From Cyprinodon diabolis (Eukaryota; Chordata; Actinopteri; Cyprinodontiformes; Cyprinodontidae), in NCBI GenBank assembly GCA_030533445.1, contig CM060072.1, forward strand, positions 12,863,875-12,927,874: a stretch of 64,000 bases of DNA. The letters run 5' to 3'. The notes beneath the pieces are model-generated. The model made no database searches, had not been told where the DNA came from, and saw only the letters and a list, made by a program, of their open reading frames with translations. Positions 32,979 to 44,506 of the stretch are shown one piece after another. A program made the position numbers and the translations under genes. Within the stretch, counting starts at the first letter, position 1. Each line of letters begins with the position of its first letter.

Positions 32979-34305
32979 ATTCCTAACCATCTATTCTTTT
33001 TCTTTTCTTTATTTTAAATAACTGCAACTAAATATTTAAATGTGCTTTTTAATCATTTCTCTTGCAGAGGGAATCTCAAACATGTAACAAGTATTTTGTG
33101 CATTTCTTTCAAAAAAAGTAGTAGCTGTTCAGTGATATAGTGTGCAGCTGGACTGTGGTAAAAGAGAGAGAATAGACAAATACTAGTGAAGAAAAAGGAA
33201 ATAATAAATTCAAAGATGAAATATGGACAAGGAAAAAGTGGAGGATGTGATTAAAGTGAAAATGATAAAAAAAAAAAAAAAGGATGAGATGGATGCGAGC
33301 CTACAAGAGGATATGAGTGGCACTGACCAAGACATGCTGGACAGGTAATTACCTTGGAAGTGCAAAATTCAGAACTATAATGGATGAAGAAAAGGTAAAA
33401 GATGGTTTAGTCCAGACAAGCAGTGGGCAGTGAGTCACATCTTTTAATAGCAAATACCTAGAGATGATTCTTATGCAATGGGTAATTTGGTGAATTCTGC
33501 CTGACTGTACATAAAGAGGCCTTCCTGGTGAGGGAAATCTTATCGAGGTGGATTACAAGTATGAAAAGAGCCTGAAAACCAAAAGTGTAAAGCTTATTAC
33601 CTTTCCTTTTCACATCTAGAAATCCCAAGACCGGGGGTAATCTCAATAAAATACAATCGCATGAAAGTATTTAGCTAGTGGGCGCAAAAGGAATAAATAC
33701 AAAGGTTTCTGAAATTATATTACAGGAGACAGAACATGCAGATGATGAGATGTCACAGTTTTTAAACAATAGGTTAATGTTAAACAGTCATATTTTATGA
33801 CTTATTGAAAATGTACAGATTGTTTTCTCCACTGTGTGTTTCCTTTCATGGCAACCGTATGGAAATAATTAAATAACATTGGGTTTTTTGCATTACAAAC
33901 AGCTCACCTATATATATGGTTATTCTATTGGGCTTTCCATCCTGAATTTTATCACTGGTTGTCTGTCTGTATTTGATAAGATATCCTCACAGCAAATGAA
34001 AACATCCCTGCTTTGTGCAATGATTTTAGTTGTCACTCAAAATGAAACAATGCAAAACTCCCAAAAGGCTCAACAGAGCTGTGCAATTTATTAATTAGGA
34101 AATTGGTGTCAAGTCTTCTTTACTTACTAACAACTTCACCACCACATAGGGATTTTGTTAGCATGTCATTGTAGCTTTTAGCTATTTTCTCGTCTTCAGT
34201 TGGAAAATAGGCTGATTTATGTTTCTTTAGGGCTGGTTACACTCCTCCGTGGCAGTGTATTGCATTGAGCTTGTCGCAGATATTTTTGATTTATGCTCAA
34301 TGATA
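32979..34305. other. No gene recognised
   Basis: AT-rich intergenic DNA with an A15 run near 33270. Nothing else is supportable. Confidence 0.5.
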
Positions 34306-34344
34306 GCCGTATCTCGACCCACTAGCTGTGGGTCGAGATACGGC
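34306..34344. repeat. Perfect 17-bp inverted repeat with 5-base loop
   Basis: GCCGTATCTCGACCCAC and its exact complement are separated by TAGCT. The arms contain TCGA and CpG-rich text, unlike the AT-rich surroundings. Confidence 0.9.
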
Positions 34345-34681
34345 CGAGGCCGTGAGGAAGAGGGAGTGTTTGTACGACAACGGAGGGACAGGAGGGCGAA
34401 AAAGAGTGGGGATCGAGGTGGAAAAAGTGTCATACATACATACATCATTCTTATATTGGTTTATATTAATGTTTTTTTTTTAAATGCATGCAGGTTGTGA
34501 GGAAACAATAAGGGCCAATAATTTCCATGGGTTATCCCTGTAACTTGTGGGTTGCCAGTTGGATCTTCTACTTCTGTCTCTGTTGTTGTGTCCTGCTGTT
34601 GCTGCTGTTGAGAGGGCTTGGTGGTGACTGATGTATTGCAGCCTCTCTTCTGTCAGTCGGCTCAAAAAGCTACCCTTTAGC

Positions 34682-34780
34682 CACAGCTATAGTATAGTTT
34701 ACGACACTCAGCGTGTGAATCACTGAATGCCGTGTGAAGTGCTTTGGACTTGATAAAGCACTGTATAAGTGCAGGACATT
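34682..34780 (+). repeat. LINE/retroposon 3' tail remnant
   Basis: GTGAAGTGCTTTGGACTTGA followed by TAAAGCACTGTATAAGTGCAGG matches the conserved 3' end shared by many fish LINEs and their SINEs. The upstream body is missing. Confidence 0.5.
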
Positions 34781-34792
34781 TACTGTATTGTA

Positions 34793-34875
34793 TCCATCCA
34801 TCCATTTTCTTACACGCTTGTCCCGAATGGGGTCGCGAGGGGTGCTGGTGCCTATCTACAGCAGTCCATCGCAGG
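34793..34875 (-). mobile_element. 5'-truncated SINE with target duplication
   Basis: Minus-strand copy of the last ~80 bases of the tRNA-headed SINE, ending in (TGGA)n. It is bounded by a 12-13-bp direct repeat TACTGTATTGTA(T) at 34781-34793 and 34876-34888. This is the expected outcome of target-primed insertion with incomplete copying. Confidence 0.8.
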
Positions 34876-34924
34876 TACTGTATTGTATTGGGCAAGAATT
34901 TAAAACGACTTTATTCCCTGCACA

Positions 34925-35000
34925 CAGCTGCTCCAAAATTATTTATACCCCTGGCAAAAGATGGTTTTTGATTTGGGCAATATAAGAATTTCTATAAAGT
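34925..35000 (+). mobile_element. Tc1-like terminal repeat fragment
   Basis: CTCCAAAATTATTTATACCC followed by CTGGCAAAAGATGG resembles the outer end of a fish Tc1-type transposon. Nothing of a transposase follows. Confidence 0.4.
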
Positions 35001-37170
35001 GATATTTGAAAGAGATTTTATGAGCACCATCTAAAAAATGGTTAATAATAATAACAGTGATAATATTACAGTATACTTTATTTGTTTTTACTTTATTTAC
35101 CTGTTAATATAATTGTTACAAAGTGCTTTACATTTAAAAAAAAGTGAATCCAAACAACATAACTGATAAAAAAAAACACAGAATTGGTCAAATCCATTAT
35201 ATACCCATGTGTAATGTAAGTTTCAACCAACATTTTAAAAGAAGATAATGACTGGGTCTATCCGACATTTAGATCAAAAGAGAATTCCACAAACTGGCAT
35301 GCCCTGACTCCCTCTGTGGCCATTTGAATACAATGAATCCAAAGTAAAAGCTCATTTGAGGATCTAAGCTTTAAAGAAAGGGTGTAAATTAATGCCCACA
35401 AGTTGAAACTGACCAAAGAGTCACTAAGTAACCACTTTTTTCGTCGCTACACTGCATTTTATCTTATGTGGAATATGGAATTCCTGGATTTTGAGTGGTG
35501 TGGGAGTAGCAGAAGCACAGGCTAAACCAGTGCTATATTCATGCACCAACTACAAACATTAAATGGCTGCTTGCTTTAATACCAATACAGATTCGTCCAC
35601 TGATTTTAATTCAGGTAAAAATAAAAAAGGTAAATTTTCTAACAGCCATTTTTGATAAATATGAATTAAATCACAAATTTTCCAAACCAAGAAGCGGATT
35701 AAATCTTTTAAAATTATATTTTCATTGAATTTTCTGAAACCCAAAATATAAATAAATACATTTTTTTCAAACTACATGTGTGAGGGACCTTAACTATATA
35801 ATAGTTTTTCATGTAAACAGCCATGACCTTATCATCTAGACTGAGAAGGTTGTAACCAGTTAGTGAAAACTGAGCAGCAAAAACTTCAGTTCTTACTTAT
35901 TTGTGGTGACAAATCAGTATCTGCTCTGGCATGTAATGAGCAGTATATATTTAGGCAGCTCACTTGGGAGTTTTACCTTATCAAAATTCACAAGGACAGG
36001 CATGAAGAGTAAATTTGGATGTTGTTGTTGTTGTGTGCCATGTATTTGATCAGTAAATAGTTATATCTGTGCACTCTTGCAGACTTGAGTAGGCATATAA
36101 ACACTCACCTAATTAAATGACAAAAATCATGCAGGGAATAATAAGATCTTGCAGACAATGGGTGTTTCTAAATTAGGACACTGCATCTACAGCAGCGTTT
36201 CATCTACGCACTAAACCTTATTCATAAGAAAACAAAATGCCATTTCTCATTTTCTTCTGATGGCTCTACAGTACAAGAGATTTTATGAAAAACAGAATAC
36301 TGTCTGCAGTGACATCTTTTCCGCCAAGTGCTCCCCACACATAAATCTGGAGTTAGAAGAGTAACCATTTGCTGAAATGAGAACCATTAGTTTCTGTGTC
36401 CATGCAGAATATTCAGCAGTGCAATTACAAAGCTCTTTAGTTGGCCCTTAACCAACAAAGCAGTATGTATGCCTTATGTGCATTCCCACCAACGTATCCA
36501 TTACAGCTCTTATATTAGTTAAAAAATAGCCATAGATCAAACATGCTTAATTTAGCACATCAGTTTACTGGAATTGTGTCTTCCCTGTGAGGGCTAAAAT
36601 ATACAGCTATCTTTTGCTGATGAATCTTTTTTTTTATTTTTCTAGTAGTGCATAGTTGTGCATTTGTTTCTTCAGGGGATAGCTTTCGAGAAATATGCCA
36701 CTTTGTGTGGACGAATGACTTGTTTTGAGAAGTTATTTTCTTAGGCTATGGGTTAGGTTTAGGACTAAAGTGTAAACTGATTTTAGAATGTTCAGAGAGG
36801 TGGTTGGGGACATACTTCTACTTATGAATGTGTTAAATAAATACAATATTCCAGGCAAAGCATTCTTCTAGGGCCAGGGTTGGGGGTCAATACTCTGGTT
36901 GGGAGATTAACCAGTTGTCCTAAAATCTTAGGATTACTTGTAAGAGGTTGCGGTAGGGTAATATCAATTAAAATTAATTTTCAAGTGTTTGAAGCTTGTG
37001 GTTATATTGAGGACAAAGGTTTTTAGGGTTAAGATAAGATAAAGTGGATGACGAAAAAAACTTACGGTTTATTGTTCCTAAGGTACAGTGTTGTTAAGAT
37101 ATAATTGAAATTATAACTTGAGTTTGTTAAAAATGTAATCCAGTGTCTGAGTAGAGGCCACTGGAAGGTT
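35001..37170. other. Intergenic; unique block at about 36220-36510
   Basis: No gene is seen. 36220-36510 is unique and of balanced composition (GTGACATCTTTTCCGCCAAG, CAGCAGTGCAATTACAAAGC), so it could be a conserved element. From about 36700 the plus strand becomes strongly C-poor. Confidence 0.35.
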
Positions 37171-37174
37171 TTGA

Positions 37175-37450
37175 AATTTCTGTGCTGTGTGGTGACTAAG
37201 TGGTCGATTGCGGTCAGTTTTAAAGGAGAAGCTTAAATTATAACAGACTGGGATTGACTGAAAGGGGTTTCAATCAGATGGGCTTAAAAATAAAACCAAG
37301 TAAAAGTTTGTTTATTTTTGTACAAGGCTGTTAATTTTGGGCAGTGTGTTAACCAAGGGGCTAATTGCGGTCCATTTCAAGGGAAGCCCAGATAGGAGCT
37401 AATTAGGATTAATAAGTGTAAACGTATAATTAGATGAAATGGTTGGAAAT
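37175..37450 (+). repeat. Diverged tandem duplication in C-poor tract
   Basis: GTGGTGACTAAGTGGTCGATTG with CGGTCAGTTTTAAAGGAGAAGC near 37190-37235, and GTGTTAACCAAGGGGCTAATTG with CGGTCCATTTCAAGGGAAGCCC near 37345-37390, are two versions of one ~150-bp unit. Identity is low (about 70%). Confidence 0.5.
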
Positions 37451-37499
37451 ATTTGTAGGCAGTCTGCTTACACTTCTTCATTCATTTCTCTCTCTCGCT

Positions 37500-39160
37500 C
37501 GCCAATAATCGTCTCCAACTTCCACGACTCGATCTGTCAATCAGCCGCACTATGATTGTGACGACAGTTCCTGTCAGCTCTGGGTGTAGCTGTCGTGCGC
37601 CCTAAGCTCACCTATCCTTTTGCAATGCAGAGGAGCTATTGGGCATGTACAACTTTTAACGAGAGTCAATGGGCAAAGATTTTTGCGCCCTAGGGTGGAA
37701 ATGCTTCACCAATCCAACGAAAAAAAGGAAACAGCTTTACTCGTCTTTTATGATTAAATATTTTTCTTGCAAATTCTAAAGACTATACTAATATATTTGG
37801 AAATGATTTATTATGATTCAATTTTTCTCTGTTATTTTATCTCTTAATCAAGGTGATTGGGTGGGTGCGCTAGTGCCCTCTATTGGCCAGACGCCACTGG
37901 TGGTAAAACCGGACATTTGTGTATGTGCTTGTGTACTCTTGTTTTATTATTATCAAACAGGAGTACACAGGACCATGTTTTAACCTTTGGAGTGAGGATG
38001 TTTTTACAAAGGGAGGATATTTTCGCCAGTCCTCTCAAGCTAAGCAGGAAAAAGAGGAAAACTGTAAAAATGTTCCACATTTTTTTATTAATAATTTCCA
38101 CAAAAAAAAAAAGTGGAAGAGAAGAAAATAGCTTATTGATATTAGAACAAAAAAGAGACAAAAAAAAAAAAAACACATAAGAAAAGCCAAATACTTGCTA
38201 ATTTCTCTATGTTCAATGCAGCTGCCCAGCTTAACCAAAGACCTTACCTGAAAAAATGTCGTTCTTTTATTTCTTTCACTTTAGCTCTTTTTTTGCAAGA
38301 GGGGAATGGTTAAGGAAAGGAATTGGGAAGGTGAAAATTGGAAAATGTGGCTAAGAAAAAGTGTTTTTTCTCATGCCAGTGGGTGTCTAGCTGATCCCAC
38401 TCATCTATAGTAGCCTAATATATCATCATTTTTACTTCCTGCCCATTTAGAAATGGATAGTTATGTTTGCTGGTGGTTTAAAAGAGTTTATCCAATTATT
38501 TATTAAATTTTCCCATAATCATGTTTCTGCTGGAATGTTTTTTCTAATCAGTAAAAGCTATTTAACCAATTAAACGTATATATCTTGCATAATATCATAA
38601 ACTCCATTTACCAACCTGAGAAAAAATATTTATTCCGATGACAGATTTCATCTTTCTCATTCAATTTCTTTAAGATAAAAAAAAACATTTGCTGGACAAA
38701 CATCTTACTTTGGTTAAACTAAAACCACAAAGCAGTTTAACCACAAATTTTCTTATTAAGCGAAAAGGTTATCCAAACCAACTTTTGTAAACCTCCTGGA
38801 TGAAGTGATGCATTCTAAGTCATTTTTACTTGACCAGTCCAATGTTCTTTTAATTTGTGAATGGATGACCCTGATTTAAAAATACTTAGAATGGATTTAT
38901 AACTATTTCAAAACAGATCTTAATGACAATGATACCTTTGTACTTAAGTACTTGAGTTTTTTCAAAATGCAGTGCAATGTGTTACTTCTGAACTCCTTTG
39001 GACAGGACGAAGGAATAAGATTATCTAAAAACTCCTTTTTTGTTTCTATTACTCAAGAGGGAACAAAAACATCTAAAAACCAAAGTCTATTAGGTGCCAT
39101 CTACCTTTTTACTATGTTTACATGTTTTCATGAAGTGCAACAGAAATTTCAGAGCGCATC
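37500..39160. other. Intergenic
   Basis: 37560-37720 is GC-richer (GTGTAGCTGTCGTGCGCCC, ATGGGCAAAGATTTTTGCGC) and may be a decayed hAT-like element, without identifiable ends. Several A-runs occur at 38100-38175. The opposing frames around 37857-38180 are driven by these runs and are not called genes. Confidence 0.35.
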
Positions 39161-39174
39161 ATTGCTACAGTATA

Positions 39175-39500
39175 TAGTAGCAGCCATTCAAAATTTCCCC
39201 ATGTTTCTTGATGGGCCCTTGGTTGGTCCACTACAAATCCTTTTTAAACATCAATCTTTGTACTAAAATATTCTGTCATGATTTGAGGACATTAATATCT
39301 AAAGAGAAGTGTAACCTGCTGGTCAGACCCTGTAATTCAGTGAAATTGTTGAGTCAGAGTAAAAAAATAAACATCCAGGAGAAGAGGGGCGTCATTCCAC
39401 TGGCTGGAAGTTGGAGTGGATTTTGCAGGGAGTTGGAGGGAAGTTGGCTGCCATTAGGCTGGCGTTTGGCTGGGAGGGGCCATTTTGAATAGCTGCAACT
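39175..39500 (-). mobile_element. MITE of element family E
   Basis: The terminal inverted repeats AGTAGCAGCCATTCAAAATT and, on the right, AGTTGCAGCTATTCAAAATG (reverse complement) bracket ~325 bp without coding sequence. The interior (TATTCTGTCATGATTTGAGG, GACCCTGTAATTCAGTGAAA) is shared, in opposite orientation, with 46655-46900. There the same terminal repeat is followed by a 5' untranslated region and a decayed gene. This copy is best read as an internal-deletion derivative. Confidence 0.65.
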
Positions 39501-39590
39501 GTTACATTAAGATTTATAAATTAAGTTTTATTCAAAAATATAATGAATAGTTTTATGGCATACACTACTAACCTATTGGTGGGTAGCTAC

Positions 39591-39760
39591 TCTGGTGACA
39601 CTGTCCATTGTACTGAAGGCAGCATTGGCATGTAAAATATGAGCTTTCATCATTTTCAATACACTCACTGCATTTCATACAGTTCTTTGCGGTATCAGTA
39701 TTACAACACTTTTTTAAGATTAACACTTTTTTTATCACTAAAATGGACAGTGAAAAGTGA
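39591..39760 (+). repeat. Direct repeat, left copy (flanks SINE)
   Basis: The 170-bp segment TCTGGTGACACTGTCC...GTGAAAAGTGA recurs at 40136-40302 with about 95% identity. The two copies abut the two ends of one SINE exactly, so they behave like a very long target-site duplication. Confidence 0.9.
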
Positions 39761-40135
39761 TCCATCCATCCATCCATCCATTTTCTTACACGCTTGTCCC
39801 GAGTGGGGTCGCGAGAGGTGCTGGTGCCTATCTCCAGCAGTCAATGGGCGAGAGGTGGGGTACACCCTGGACAGGTCGCCAGTCCATCGCAGGGCAACCC
39901 AGAGAAAAATAGGACAAACAACCATTCATGCACACACTCACACCTAAGGAGAATTTAGAGAAGCCAATCAACCTAACAGTCATGTTTTTGGACTGTGGGA
40001 GGAAGCCATAGTACCCGGAGAGAACCCACGCATGCTCAGGGATAACATGCAAACTCCATGCAGAAAGACCCCAGGCCGGGAATTGAGCCCTTGCTGCAAG
40101 GCAGCAGTGCTACCCGCTGCGCCACTGAGCAGCCC
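39761..40135 (-). mobile_element. Full-length tRNA-headed SINE
   Basis: In sense orientation it begins GGGCTGCTCAGTGGCGCAGC. A pol III A-box-like TGGCGCAGCGGGTAGC and a B-box-like region GGGCTCAATTCCC follow. The body reads GCATGGAGTTTGCATGTT, CATGACTGTTAGGTTGATTG, GACTGGCGACCTGTCC and AGATAGGCACCAGCACC, with a tail of five TGGA units. At 375 bp it is the most complete copy in the window; others lie at 22.1, 34.8, 51.1 and 59.6 kb. It carries no coding capacity and would rely on LINE enzymes. Confidence 0.85.
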
Positions 40136-40302
40136 TCTGGTGACACTGTCCATTGTACTGAAGGCAGCATCGGCATGTAAAATATGAGCTTTCATCACTT
40201 TCAATACACTCACTGCATTTCATACATCTTTGTGGTACCAGTATTACAACACTTTTTTAAGATCAACACTTTTTTATCACTAAAATGGACAGTGAAATGT
40301 GA
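40136..40302 (+). repeat. Direct repeat, right copy (flanks SINE)
   Basis: The 167-bp partner of the segment on the other side of the SINE. Differences are about eight substitutions or short indels, for example CATCGGCA for CATTGGCA and a 2-base deletion after CATACA. Confidence 0.9.
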
Positions 40303-40720
40303 AAGACACAAATTTTGTAATAAGAGGGACAGAAAAAAAAAGGCCAGTAAATTTGAGTATATGAAGAAACTTACTTACAAATGTATTTTTTGAAATGTGT
40401 GTAATTTATGTGAAATTATTTAAATTCATTCACAACACCCATCTTAACATAATATTTTATCTCTTTGGTACTTATCATGTCTCTATGGTGGGTTTCTGTC
40501 AAACCAAAGGACTGACATTCTGTGGCTTGTCAGCTTAGTTTGAATAAATCAGTTTTCCATAGTGGCTCTGTATATTTTCCACAGCTGGCTTTGTTTATTG
40601 GAGGAAGCTGGCCAAGAGGGCTCTTTTGACAAACACCAAGTGCTCTTCTTTTTTATTGGCAATCTGCAATCACAGTTTTGCCTTTTTCAATAATATTGTC
40701 ATTGATAAACTTGATTAAAA
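40303..40720. other. No gene recognised
   Basis: AT-rich spacer between the SINE duplication and the Tc1 element. No repeat family was recognised. Confidence 0.5.
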
Positions 40721-40722
40721 TA

Positions 40723-41970
40723 CACTATATTGCCAAAAGTATTTGCTCACCTGCCTTGACTCACATATGAGCTTAAGTGACATCCCGTTCCTAATCCATA
40801 GGGTTCAATATGACGTCGGTCCACCCTTTGCAGCTAGAACAGCTTCAACTCTTCTGGGAAGGCTGTCCACAAGGTTTAGGAGTGTGTTTATGGGAATTTT
40901 TGACCATTCTTCCAGAAGCGCATTTGTGAGGTCGCACACTGATGTTGGACGAGAAGGCCTGGCTCTCAGTCTCCGCTCTAATTCATCCCAAAGGTGTTCT
41001 ATCGGGTTGAGGTCAGGACTCTGTGCAGGCCAGTCAAGTTCATCCACACCAGACTCTGTCATCCATGTCTTTATGGACCTTGCTTTGTGCACTGGTGCAC
41101 AGTCATGTTGGAAGAGGAAGGGGCCAGCTCCAAACTGTTCCCACAAAGTTGGGAGCATGGAATTGTCCAAAATGTCTTGGTATGCTGAAGCATTCAGAGT
41201 TCCTTTCACTGGAACTAAGGGGCCAAGCCCAGCTCCTGAAAAACAACCCCACACCATAATCCCCCCTCCACCAAACTTTACACTTGGCACAATGCAGTCA
41301 GACAAGTACCGTTCTCCTGGCAACCGCCAAACCCAGACCCGTCCATCAGATTGCCAGATGGAGAAGCGCGATTCGTCACTCCAGAGAACGCGTCTCCACT
41401 GCTCTAGAGTCCAGTGGCGGCGTGCTTTACACCACCGCATCCGACGCTTTGCATTGCACTTGGTTATGTATGGCTTGGATGCAGCTGCTCGACCATGGAA
41501 ACCCATTCCATGAAGCTCTCTGCGCACTGTTCTTGAGCTAATCTGAAGGCCACATGAAGTTTGGAGGTCTGTAGTGATTGACTCTGCAGAAAGTTGGCGA
41601 CCTCTTCGCACTATGCGCTTCAGCATCCGCTGACCCCGCTCCGTCAGTTTAAGTGGCCTACCACTTCGTGGCTGAGTTGCTGTCGTTCCCAAACACTTCC
41701 ATTTTCTTATAATACAGCTGACAGTTGACTGTGGAATATTTAGGAGCGAGGAAATTTCACGACTGGATTTGTTGCACAGGTGGCATCCTATCACAGTTCC
41801 ACGCTGGAATTCACTGAGCTCCTGAGAGCGACCCATTCTTTCACAAATGTTTGTAAAAACAGTCTGCATGCCTAGGTGCTTGAATTTATACACCTGTGGC
41901 CATGGAAGTGATTGGAACACCTGATTCCAATAATTTGGATGGGTGAGCAAATACTTTTGGCAATATAGTG
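40723..41970 (-). mobile_element. Intact Tc1-like DNA transposon
   Basis: The 1248-bp element has perfect 29-bp terminal inverted repeats that begin CACTATATTGCCAAAAGTAT. It is flanked by TA dinucleotides at 40721-40722 and 41971-41972, the standard Tc1/mariner target duplication. It carries one uninterrupted transposase gene reading right to left. Perfect termini and an open frame argue for recent, possibly ongoing, activity. Confidence 0.95.
40805..41836 (-). CDS. Tc1-like transposase, 343 aa, intact
   Basis: The enzyme would cut and paste its own element in the nucleus at TA targets. The start is the ATG at 41836: it gives [13 protein letters not shown], the usual Tc1 beginning and length (about 340 residues), while the longer open frame runs out through the terminal repeat and is not credible. 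Residues 1-50 form the first helix-turn-helix ([20 protein letters not shown]). 57-62 (RSGRPL) is the linker hook, and 68-112 is the second HTH with basic residues. The DDE domain has D154 (LWSDESRF), D245 ([12 protein letters not shown]) and E280 ([15 protein letters not shown]), with 34 residues between the last two: DD34E. A glycine box is at 187-197 ([11 protein letters not shown]). It ends KGGPTSY, with no internal stops or shifts. Confidence 0.95.
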   Translation of the reverse strand: MGRSQELSEFQRGTVIGCHLCNKSSREISSLLNIPQSTVSCIIRKWKCLGTTATQPRSGRPLKLTERGQRMLKRIVRRGRQLSAESITTDLQTSCGLQISSRTVRRELHGMGFHGRAAASKPYITKCNAKRRMRWCKARRHWTLEQWRRVLWSDESRFSIWQSDGRVWVWRLPGERYLSDCIVPSVKFGGGGIMVWGCFSGAGLGPLVPVKGTLNASAYQDILDNSMLPTLWEQFGAGPFLFQHDCAPVHKARSIKTWMTESGVDELDWPAQSPDLNPIEHLWDELERRLRARPSRPTSVCDLTNALLEEWSKIPINTLLNLVDSLPRRVEAVLAAKGGPTSY

Positions 41971-42402
41971 TATTTATGTTTAGCTTGAAAATGGGGAAGC
42001 AAAATGCACTGTTCTCATTAACTGAATAATGACAGTACATATGATCCTTTCCTCTGGAACTAATGTCTCAACTATTAAAGAGGTAATGGTTTGCTTAATG
42101 ACTTACTGCAATTTTGGTTGATTTAAACCTACCCATTGCTATGAAATACATAAAAAGGGTAACGTAAATAAAAGAGCCCTTTTGAAATGGAAAAATATCT
42201 GGACAAAATACTGTCATGTTATGTTTCTGGTCAAATAGAATAGAAAGAGCATTATTTATTTTTACTATCAGAATTATTTTCAAAATATCAAAACATCCCA
42301 ATATTTCTTGTAAAGGTGGAGGTTTGCCTCTTCGGGAGCTCTCCAGTTACTCTTATTAGGTAATTAATCAGTGTAGGCTATTCAATTCAATTATATTTTT
42401 TG

Positions 42403-42405
<3 letters not shown>

Positions 42406-42468
<63 letters not shown>
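42406..42468. repeat. (AT)n microsatellite, about 31 units
   Basis: An uninterrupted AT run. A shorter (AT)n follows the LINE tail at about 42884-42901, so the LINE fragment may have inserted into a longer AT tract. Confidence 0.95.
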
Positions 42469-42474
<6 letters not shown>

Positions 42475-42884
42475 CCGTGACTGAGTGGATGTGCTCTCTT
42501 CGTCCTCTGGCATGGGAGCTGCCTTGGAGCTCGTCTGCCTGGCTGTGTGTTTCCTGGACGGTGCCGCCTTTTACAGCTGCTTTTTGTAGCTATGCTTCTT
42601 TCTCCTTGAACCCCAGTCGGCCTCGGCAGATGGCCGCTCACACTGAGCCTGGTTCTGCTGGAGTTTTCTTACTGTTAAAAGGGAGTTTTTCCTCTCCACT
42701 GTCGCTACAAGCATGCTTAGTGTGAGGGATTGTATTTGAGTCAATGAGTCAATGCAATCAACTGGTTTTCCTTAGATAGAAAACTTTGTATCAATTTGAC
42801 TGTATGATCTGGTTGAACTGTAAAGTGCCTTGAGATGACATGTGTTGTGAATTTGGCGCTATATAAATAAACTGAATTGAATTA
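42469..42884 (+). mobile_element. L2-like LINE 3' untranslated end
   Basis: Collinear with 56640-57040: CTCCTTGAACCCCAGTCGGC, GCCGCTCACACTGAGCCTGG, GTTAAAAGGGAGTTTTTCC, AATCAACTGG, CTGGTTGAACTGTAAAGTGC and GGCGCTATATAAATAAACTG, then an AATTGAATT tail. It is a 5'-truncated LINE insertion without coding sequence. Confidence 0.75.
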
Positions 42885-42901
42885 TATATATATATATATA
42901 T

Positions 42902-44500
42902 GTTTAATAGGGACCTAAAGAGAACAAGTTTGTGTACTACATCAAAAAGAAATGGCACATTTGTATTCATCTAATTATTTTGTACTTTGCATATTTGTTG
43001 CATAATTATTTCATTTGCTTGATTCCCTAGTTTTTTGTTTTATTGTTAAGAGAGGGCAGAAAAATAAAAATGAAATCCTCACTGGAAAAGCTAGCTTACT
43101 GGCATGTGGGATACGTGTCACAACGAGTGGTGATCTGATGGTTGACCTGCATTGTCAACAATTATAAGTTTGCATTTTCTCCTCAGGAGAGGTAACTTAT
43201 AAAGACTTTAATGCAGGCATCATCCTCTTGTCTAACAAGTGGATGGATTTTAGTGGTGTGCAGAAAATATATTTGGCTCTACCAATTATTTTTTGGTAGA
43301 GCCAGAGATTTGCATTTGAAACAGCCATTTAAAATACAATATTGAATTGCTGGTGCAATGGAAAGGCTGAACATTAGATATGTGGATCATGTAACTCACC
43401 ACAGGCTCATGTACATTTCATTATTTTTTGGGAATCACATTATTTTACTAATAATGGGTAAGATCTATTGTTTAATTCTGGTATTAACTCCTGAATGAAA
43501 GCTGGTGAGATTTCTATGTAACCATCTTCCTCTCTAAAAAATATAAATATTATTGGTTAGCCCCCAATAACAGTGCAGAAAAATATTAAAAGCCAGAAAA
43601 AAATGCAATTAAAAAATGTCATTGTGTGATTATAAAAGGGCTATCCTTTGCGACAGATTAAAATGCTGTTTATATTCATGAGAAAATAAATATTAGTCAT
43701 TGTTAAGTTAAATACATTAAACTGGAACAATATTCCAAATTCTGTATTTTGGATGTTTAAAACATCTGTTGTCAACTCAACCAAATACACTTCAAAAAGA
43801 GAGAAATAAACTTGTTCTCCTAAATACTTTAGGAACAACATGTCATTCTTTTCTTGTCACCCTGGTTTAGTGGTCTGGGAAAACTTGTTACTGAGACATA
43901 TTGGTAAGAAGTTTCTTTAATACTCAAAGTAAGCACTAATCGACTTGCAAGAACCTGGTTATAAGTAAAAGATGCAGAATACTTGAGGCCCTAGTTACTG
44001 AAAATGTAAACCAAAATCAAAAGGCAGCGTCAATATTATGACAAATATTATTTTGTTTGACTGAAGATTTTCCATTTCAAAATAATAATTTGGCTGAAAT
44101 ATATTCTACCCCCTTAAAGTGGAAATGAAACAGTCAACCAAACTAACTTAATTCATAAGATTATTATCAATAATTATATTACAAATGTGAAAAAAATAAA
44201 TGTAAAAAAAAAATGTATAAGTGTGCCGCCATGATGCAGTACCTCAAATGGGGACGTTAACATTAGTACAGTGTACAATGGATATACCAGCAATACATTA
44301 CAACCATAAAACAATTAAAACATTTGGAATGATGGAAGTCTGAGCTGACAGAACACTGAAGCGTCTAGATCACATTGCCTATGCTTTGGAGCTCATTGAC
44401 CGTGTGTTTGAGCCATAGAAAGAAGACAAGAGGCAGTATTGGAGTTGGGGTTCTGACTGTCCCTGCAACCCCCAGATCACCACTGTGGGTATTATTATAT
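42902..44500. other. No gene recognised
   Basis: AT-rich DNA. A perfect 12-bp inverted repeat TGGCTCTACCAA with a 7-base loop lies at 43274-43304. Otherwise nothing is supportable. Confidence 0.5.
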
Positions 44501-44506
44501 TAAGTG

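Noticed and set aside
37857..38238. Opposing ~100-codon frames rich in Lys or Phe
   Set aside because: Produced by poly(A)/poly(T) runs; no protein family.
40073..40135. Possible tRNA gene (A and B box-like sequence)
   Set aside because: It is the tRNA-derived head of a SINE continuous with its body and tail, not a foldable tRNA.
41837..42040. N-terminal extension of the transposase frame to 411 codons
   Set aside because: It runs through and beyond the terminal inverted repeat into host DNA. The ATG at 41836 gives the standard Tc1 start and length.
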